64,000 nt of DNA, from positions 1 through 64,000 of the forward strand of contig CAVIQK010000004.1 in the NCBI GenBank assembly GCA_963644945.1. Direction: 5' to 3'. Shown here one piece after another: positions 59,794-64,000 of the stretch (position 1 is its first letter; each line of letters starts with the position of its first letter). The position numbers and the translations under genes were made by a program. Under the pieces are notes generated by a model that was not told where the DNA came from, ran no database searches, and saw nothing but the letters and a program-made list of their open reading frames with translations. The DNA comes from CAVIQK01 sp963644945 (lineage in GTDB: Bacteria > Bacillota > Clostridia > Christensenellales > DTU072).

Positions 59794-61278
59794 ATGGATT
59801 ATACCAGCACCCGCAAGAGCCTAAAACTCTCAGGTAGCGAAGTTATCTTAAACGGCATTAGTAAAGACGGCGGATTATTTGTTCCGTCGTCATTTCCTAT
59901 TCTAAAAAGAGAAGATATCGAAAGACTGTCCGAAATGGACTATGTAGCGAGAGCGACTTTTATATACGGGAACTATCTCACAGATTTCGAAAGACTCGAT
60001 CTTCTACACTTCGCACAAAAATCAGCCGACAAATTCGACGAAAAGGATCCTGCCCCCGTTGTCAAAGTCGATGACGGCTTATACGTCATGGAACTATGGC
60101 ATGGTCCGACATCGGCGTTCAAAGACGTAGCACTTACCACCCTTCCTCATTTTATGTCCTATGCCAAAAAACGCATGGACGAAGACCACAAAATTTTGAT
60201 TTTGGTAGCGACTTCGGGCGACACAGGAAAAGCCGCTCTAGAAGGTTTCAAAAATGTTGACGGAGTCGAAGTCGTCGTCGTTTATCCGTCTGAAGGTGTC
60301 AGCCCCATACAAAGATTGCAGATGACCACAACGGACGGTGACAACGTCCACGTAATAGGAGTAAAAGGCAATTTTGACGATGCCCAAAAAGCCGTAAAAG
60401 AGATATTCGGTAGCCCCGAAAACAACCAAGAATTACAAGACAACGGTTATGTTTTGTCGAGTGCCAACTCCATAAATTTTGGCAGACTTCTTCCCCAAAT
60501 CGTCTATTATGTTTCGGCATATTGCGACCTTTTGGCAGGCAACGAAATAAAATACGGCGACAAAATCAATTTTGTAGTTCCTAGTGGCAACTTCGGTGAC
60601 ATTTTGGCAGGCTACTATGCCAAAAAAATGGGACTTCCCATAAAGAAACTCATCGTCGCATCCAACGAAAACAATGTCCTAACCGACTTTTTCAATACAG
60701 GAATATACGATGCGTCAAGACCGCTAAAAAAGACCACGTCCCCGTCAATGGACATTTTGGTTTCGTCTAATCTCGAAAGACTTTTGTTCGAAATAGGCGG
60801 AAGAGACGAGAGTTTTGTCGAAAACTTGATGAAAGATTTGAAAGAAACTAGAAAATTCCAAGTCGACAAAAAACTACTCCAAGAAAAATGCCCCGAATTT
60901 TCGGCTTACTACCTTGACGAAAACGAAGTAAAAGACGAAATTTACGAGTTTTACGAAGATTTTGATTATGTTCTCGATCCTCATACGGCAGTCGCAAGCG
61001 GAGCCTACTTCAAATATATCGGCGACACGCAAGACTACACCCCTACGGTAATAGTCTCTACCGCCAACCCTTACAAATTCCCGTCGGCAGTGTATGAAGC
61101 CCTCACCGACGAAAAGGAAGAGGATGCAGTCAAAGCCTCCAAAAAATTGAGAGAATATACCGGCATGGAAATGCCCGACAACCTCAAAAACGTGTTCAGC
61201 AAAAAGGTATTGCATACCACTACATGCGAAAGAGACGACCTCAAAACAACAATACTTGACATATACAGGAGAAAATAG
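59794..61278 (+). CDS. thrC: Threonine synthase
   Basis: This 494-residue PLP enzyme converts O-phosphohomoserine to threonine. The Schiff-base lysine is K110 in GPTSAFKDVA, and the phosphate-binding region SGDTGKAAL and PSGNFGDILAGYYAKKMG are visible. The length and the N-terminal STRK segment match the long threonine synthases of Firmicutes and plants' relatives. The ATG lies one base after the preceding stop and has no Shine-Dalgarno, so expression probably depends on re-initiation. No hom or thrB is in the window. Confidence 0.95.
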   Translation: MDYTSTRKSLKLSGSEVILNGISKDGGLFVPSSFPILKREDIERLSEMDYVARATFIYGNYLTDFERLDLLHFAQKSADKFDEKDPAPVVKVDDGLYVMELWHGPTSAFKDVALTTLPHFMSYAKKRMDEDHKILILVATSGDTGKAALEGFKNVDGVEVVVVYPSEGVSPIQRLQMTTTDGDNVHVIGVKGNFDDAQKAVKEIFGSPENNQELQDNGYVLSSANSINFGRLLPQIVYYVSAYCDLLAGNEIKYGDKINFVVPSGNFGDILAGYYAKKMGLPIKKLIVASNENNVLTDFFNTGIYDASRPLKKTTSPSMDILVSSNLERLLFEIGGRDESFVENLMKDLKETRKFQVDKKLLQEKCPEFSAYYLDENEVKDEIYEFYEDFDYVLDPHTAVASGAYFKYIGDTQDYTPTVIVSTANPYKFPSAVYEALTDEKEEDAVKASKKLREYTGMEMPDNLKNVFSKKVLHTTTCERDDLKTTILDIYRRK

Positions 61279-61280
61279 TT

Positions 61281-62282
61281 ATGGATGCGGAAAAACCCGT
61301 CTTATATAGCGGAATTCAACCGTCCGGCAGTCTAACTCTCGGCAACTACATCGGAGCCATTAGAAATTGGCTAAAACTCAGTGCCGACTACAAAACCATC
61401 TACGAAATAGCCGATCTTCATGCCTTGACGGTCAGACAAACACCGGCAGAATTTAGAGCAAGAGCCTTGAGTTTTTTTGCTCAATACCTTGCTTGCGGAC
61501 TTGATCCCGAAGAAAGTATCATCTATTTTCAGTCCCACCTTCCCGCCCATGCGGAAATATGTTGGATACTCAACTGCTACACTTATGTAGGAGAAATGTC
61601 TCGTATGACGCAATTTAAGGATAAATCAAGGAAGCATGCCGATAATGTAAACATGGGACTCATGGATTACCCCGTACTCATGGCAGGCGACATACTTCTG
61701 TTCCAAACAGATCTCGTCCCCGTAGGCATTGACCAAAAACAACATTTGGAAATCACTAGGGACATAGCGACAAGATTCAATGCTTTGTACCCTGGGACCT
61801 TCAAAATTCCCGAAGGCTATTATGCCAAGGAAGGAGCCAAAATCTGTTCTTTGCAAGATCCGACCGCCAAAATGTCCAAATCCGATCCGGATCCCAACGG
61901 CAGTGTGTTGCTAATCGACGATCCCGACACGATAATGCGTAAGTTCAAAAGAGCCGTCACCGACAGCGACACTTGTGTAAGGTATGACGAAAAGGAAAAA
62001 CCCGGTGTATCCAACCTTCTCACGATAATGTCCGCCATGACCGATAGACCGATAGATTCTATCGTCAAAGATTTCGAAGGCAGAGGCTATGCCGACTTCA
62101 AAAAGGAAGTAGGCGAATCGGTTGTCGAGAAACTTCGCCCGATAAGAGAGGAGTATCAAAGACTACTGTCATCGAAAGATGCCCTTGCGGAAATCGCTCG
62201 TGCAGGTGTCGAAAAAGCAGGCAAGATAGCATACAAAACACTCAATAAAGTCTATAAAAAAGTAGGATTGGTAGGTAGATAA
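61281..62282 (+). CDS. trpS: Tryptophanyl-tRNA synthetase
   Basis: This 333-residue class I synthetase attaches tryptophan to tRNA(Trp). The HIGH-type signature reads GSLTLGNYIGA (about 11-21) with the usual variant, and KMSKS is at about 197-201. Binding-site segments FQTDLVPVGIDQKQHLE and DYPVLMAGDILL are intact. AGGAG lies about nine bases before the ATG, three bases after thrC. The stop overlaps the next start by one base. No T-box leader precedes it. Confidence 0.97.
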   Translation: MDAEKPVLYSGIQPSGSLTLGNYIGAIRNWLKLSADYKTIYEIADLHALTVRQTPAEFRARALSFFAQYLACGLDPEESIIYFQSHLPAHAEICWILNCYTYVGEMSRMTQFKDKSRKHADNVNMGLMDYPVLMAGDILLFQTDLVPVGIDQKQHLEITRDIATRFNALYPGTFKIPEGYYAKEGAKICSLQDPTAKMSKSDPDPNGSVLLIDDPDTIMRKFKRAVTDSDTCVRYDEKEKPGVSNLLTIMSAMTDRPIDSIVKDFEGRGYADFKKEVGESVVEKLRPIREEYQRLLSSKDALAEIARAGVEKAGKIAYKTLNKVYKKVGLVGR

Positions 62283-63136
62283 TGTTCGGCTATGTCATCC
62301 CCGACAAACCCAATATTTTAGTCAAAGATTATGAATTATATCGTGCTTATTATTGCGGAATTTGTAAAGGGATAGGCAAAACAACGGGACAAAAATCACG
62401 ACTCACTTTGTCGTACGACATCACCCTTCTTGCGATGTTTGCAGTAGCCGTCGGCGAAGAAACCCCGACAATAAAAAAAGAACGTTGCCCCGTCCATATC
62501 CTAAAAAAACGAAACGTCGTCATTTGCCCCGATACCTTCAAAACAGTATCATATATCAATGCAATACTCGGTTATTACAAAGCATTAGACGATGCGGCCG
62601 ACGAAAAAAGACTGCTAAAAAAACTAGGAAGACTAGTTATAGGTAGAGGCTATCGCAAAGCAAAAAAAGTCCTTCCCGAATTTGACGAGTTGTGTAAAAG
62701 CCAATATGCAAGGCTATCAAGTATGGAAAAGGACAAAAACTTTACGCTAGATGCCTACGCCGATCCCTTCTCTCTCATTTTAGAAGGAGCCTCCAAAATT
62801 ATCAAGAAAGACGAGAATTTCAATCGCCTATTCTACAATCTAGGCAGATATATTTACGTTTTAGATGCACTTGACGATTACGAAAGCGACATCAAAAAAG
62901 GTCGATTCAATCCTCTAAAAGAAAACATCTCTACACCTTGTAAAAATATAGACGAAGCCAAAACAATAGCGGACAACTCCCTAAATCTTACCATCGAAGA
63001 GATCAAAAGAATGTACACTTCATTAGAAGTTAATCATGCCGACGGACCTCTTTCCAACATTATTTATTTAGGACTCGAGAGGAGAAAGCAACAAGTTTTA
63101 TCAGGAGAAAACAAACATGACAAAAGATCCATTTAA
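62282..63136 (+). CDS. DUF5685 family protein
   Basis: This 284-residue helical protein begins MFGYVIPDKPNILVKDYELYRAYYCGICK, which matches my recall of DUF5685. Two acidic helices stand out: YYKALDDAADEK (about 98-109) and YVLDALDDYESDIKKGRFNPL (about 196-216). Their spacing recalls the paired Asp-rich helices of isoprenyl synthase-like folds, although the canonical DDxxD is only partly matched. Cysteines C25 and C28 near the N-terminus could bind metal. The function is unknown. It overlaps trpS by one base and the J-like gene by 20 bases, and DUF5685 genes are often followed by such a J-domain gene. Confidence 0.75.
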   Translation: MFGYVIPDKPNILVKDYELYRAYYCGICKGIGKTTGQKSRLTLSYDITLLAMFAVAVGEETPTIKKERCPVHILKKRNVVICPDTFKTVSYINAILGYYKALDDAADEKRLLKKLGRLVIGRGYRKAKKVLPEFDELCKSQYARLSSMEKDKNFTLDAYADPFSLILEGASKIIKKDENFNRLFYNLGRYIYVLDALDDYESDIKKGRFNPLKENISTPCKNIDEAKTIADNSLNLTIEEIKRMYTSLEVNHADGPLSNIIYLGLERRKQQVLSGENKHDKRSI

Positions 63137-63746
63137 GGTGCTTGGAATAGACAGTACGGTATCCCAAAGTGAACTTTATGATGCATATTCTAAATTAAGA
63201 CAAGAACTTGACAAACAACGTTTCCAACCGGGAGACATCGGAAAAGATGCTTGCGACAGACTCCAAGAAATAGAAGAAGCCTACAAAGATTGCATGCAAA
63301 TTTTGGAAGACAGATATTACATCGACAATTCCGAAGAAGTCCTTGACCATGTCGAAAATCTAATCAAAGAAAAGAAGTATGACGAAGCCCAATCGGAACT
63401 TACAAAACTCAATCGTCGTTCGGCTCGTTGGCACTATCTCCAAAGTGGCATCTACTACCAAAAGAGTTGGCATAACGATGCAAAAAGAGAAATAGAACTT
63501 GCCCTAGATTTAGATCCCACCAATCAAAAATATAAAGAAACTTTGGCAGGAATCGAAAAAATCATGCAAGGCAAGTCCTCGTACCATAGCAATTTTTACG
63601 GCAACCCCGACAACTCCAAAGAAACGTATCAAAATGTTTCTTATCGTAAAGGCGGCGGTCCCGATATATGCGACTGTTGTAGTTCACTAATTTGTGCCGA
63701 CTGCTGTTGCGAGTGCATGGGCGGAGACCTAATAACTTGTTGCTAA
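63117..63746 (+). CDS. Degenerate J-domain/TPR-like protein with a cysteine-rich tail
   Basis: The 209-residue protein begins like a DnaJ J-domain (DPFKVLGIDSTVSQSELYDAYSKL). The HPD tripeptide needed to stimulate Hsp70 is replaced by a segment reading DKQRFQPGD. Residues about 80-145 resemble TPR helices (KKYDEAQSELTKLNRR, NDAKREIELALDLDP). The last 22 residues are rich in cysteine (CDCCSS, CADCCCECMGG, CC), which suggests metal binding or acylation. AGGAG lies nine bases before the ATG. It overlaps the DUF5685 gene and directly precedes another membrane gene, so the three probably act together. The function is unknown. Confidence 0.75.
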   Translation: MTKDPFKVLGIDSTVSQSELYDAYSKLRQELDKQRFQPGDIGKDACDRLQEIEEAYKDCMQILEDRYYIDNSEEVLDHVENLIKEKKYDEAQSELTKLNRRSARWHYLQSGIYYQKSWHNDAKREIELALDLDPTNQKYKETLAGIEKIMQGKSSYHSNFYGNPDNSKETYQNVSYRKGGGPDICDCCSSLICADCCCECMGGDLITCC

Positions 63747-64000
63747 ATGGCTAAAAAAATAGGGGCGGCTGCGGTAGGAGCGGCAATATCATTACTTTTT
63801 ATTGTTATCGCAAGATTCGTGCCTAACATGAAATTGACTTTCACCGTCCTTGCTTCGCTAGGCACAATAGTGCCTATGTCCAAGGGCTACGTAAAAGAAG
63901 CCTGCGAAAGTTCGATTGCCGTAATAATACTCGGTGCGATCATTACGACCACCACCGTACTTCCTTATGTTTTAGTAGGTAGTTTTTATACGATTTTGAC
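63747..64000 (+). CDS. Integral membrane protein (3' end missing)
   Basis: Eighty-four codons are visible before the window ends. The protein starts MAKKIGAAAVGAAISLLFIVIARFVP and contains three hydrophobic segments (about 6-24, 29-43 and 55-80) separated by short polar loops such as SKGYVKEACES. The ATG immediately follows the stop of the J-like gene, with no separate promoter, so it is likely the third gene of the DUF5685 group. I do not recognise a family. Confidence 0.65.
   Translation, partial: MAKKIGAAAVGAAISLLFIVIARFVPNMKLTFTVLASLGTIVPMSKGYVKEACESSIAVIILGAIITTTTVLPYVLVGSFYTIL

Overview
The window reads as a chromosomal segment of a low-GC, Gram-positive anaerobe of the class Clostridia, probably an uncultured gut lineage (a Christensenellales-type bacterium is a guess). 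The supporting evidence is: a one-chain pyruvate:ferredoxin oxidoreductase, an ECF transporter module next to truA-rplM-rpsI, SpoVG, DegV and DUF1385 proteins, many N-terminal lipoprotein or signal-anchor proteins and no outer-membrane genes, and tightly packed genes with 4-base ATGA overlaps. Almost the whole window is coding. I see no tRNA, rRNA, CRISPR array, insertion sequence or prophage, and no gap much over 300 bases.

Layout. 1-2414 (minus): the end of a PspC-like membrane protein, a DUF2804 protein and an AEC-family transporter. 2501-4170 (plus): an HSL-type esterase overlapping a pyridoxamine kinase-like protein. 4298-23126 (plus): an 18.8-kb chain of overlapping genes that starts with a 4350-residue surface protein (signal anchor, Ig-like and InlB-type repeats, GLUG repeats near the C-terminus). 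It continues into a complete polyamine transporter (potABCD), an RqcP-like S4 protein and a fused ispDF. 23427-36039 (plus): rpoB, rpoC, metK, recD2, comFC and an RlmL-like methyltransferase, apparently one transcript behind its own promoter and leader. 36097-36674: a small lipoprotein with a terminator. 36696-37760 (minus): mnmA.

37892-40961 (plus): an unusual trio made of an XRE-type DNA-binding domain fused to a condensation/alcohol-acetyltransferase-like domain, a zinc-ribbon membrane protein, and a DegV (fatty-acid-binding) protein. 41014-45833 (minus): a membrane-anchored ComEC-like metallo-beta-lactamase-fold protein and pyruvate:ferredoxin oxidoreductase. 46060-50424 (plus): ecfA1-ecfA2-ecfT-truA, then rplM-rpsI behind a leader. 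50601-53113: a PAP2 phosphatase and an acyl-AMP ligase. 53183-54886: spoVG, a zinc-less MDR protein and rpmE. 55005-64000: a DUF1385-PrmC fusion, prfA, a homocitrate/isopropylmalate synthase-family enzyme, a small P-loop protein, thrC, trpS, a DUF5685 protein, a cysteine-tailed J-like protein and a partial membrane protein.

Fifteen near-consensus vegetative promoters (mostly 17-base spacers), plus one weaker extended -10 promoter, can be read by eye. At three genes (AEC transporter, mnmA, the MDR protein) the -10 box lies exactly six bases before the start codon with no Shine-Dalgarno, and ecfA1 is offset by one base. This predicts leaderless mRNAs, which are unusual for this group. The best candidates for something undescribed are the XRE-acyltransferase/zinc-ribbon/DegV trio, the giant adhesin-like protein translationally coupled to polyamine uptake, and the leaderless promoter set.
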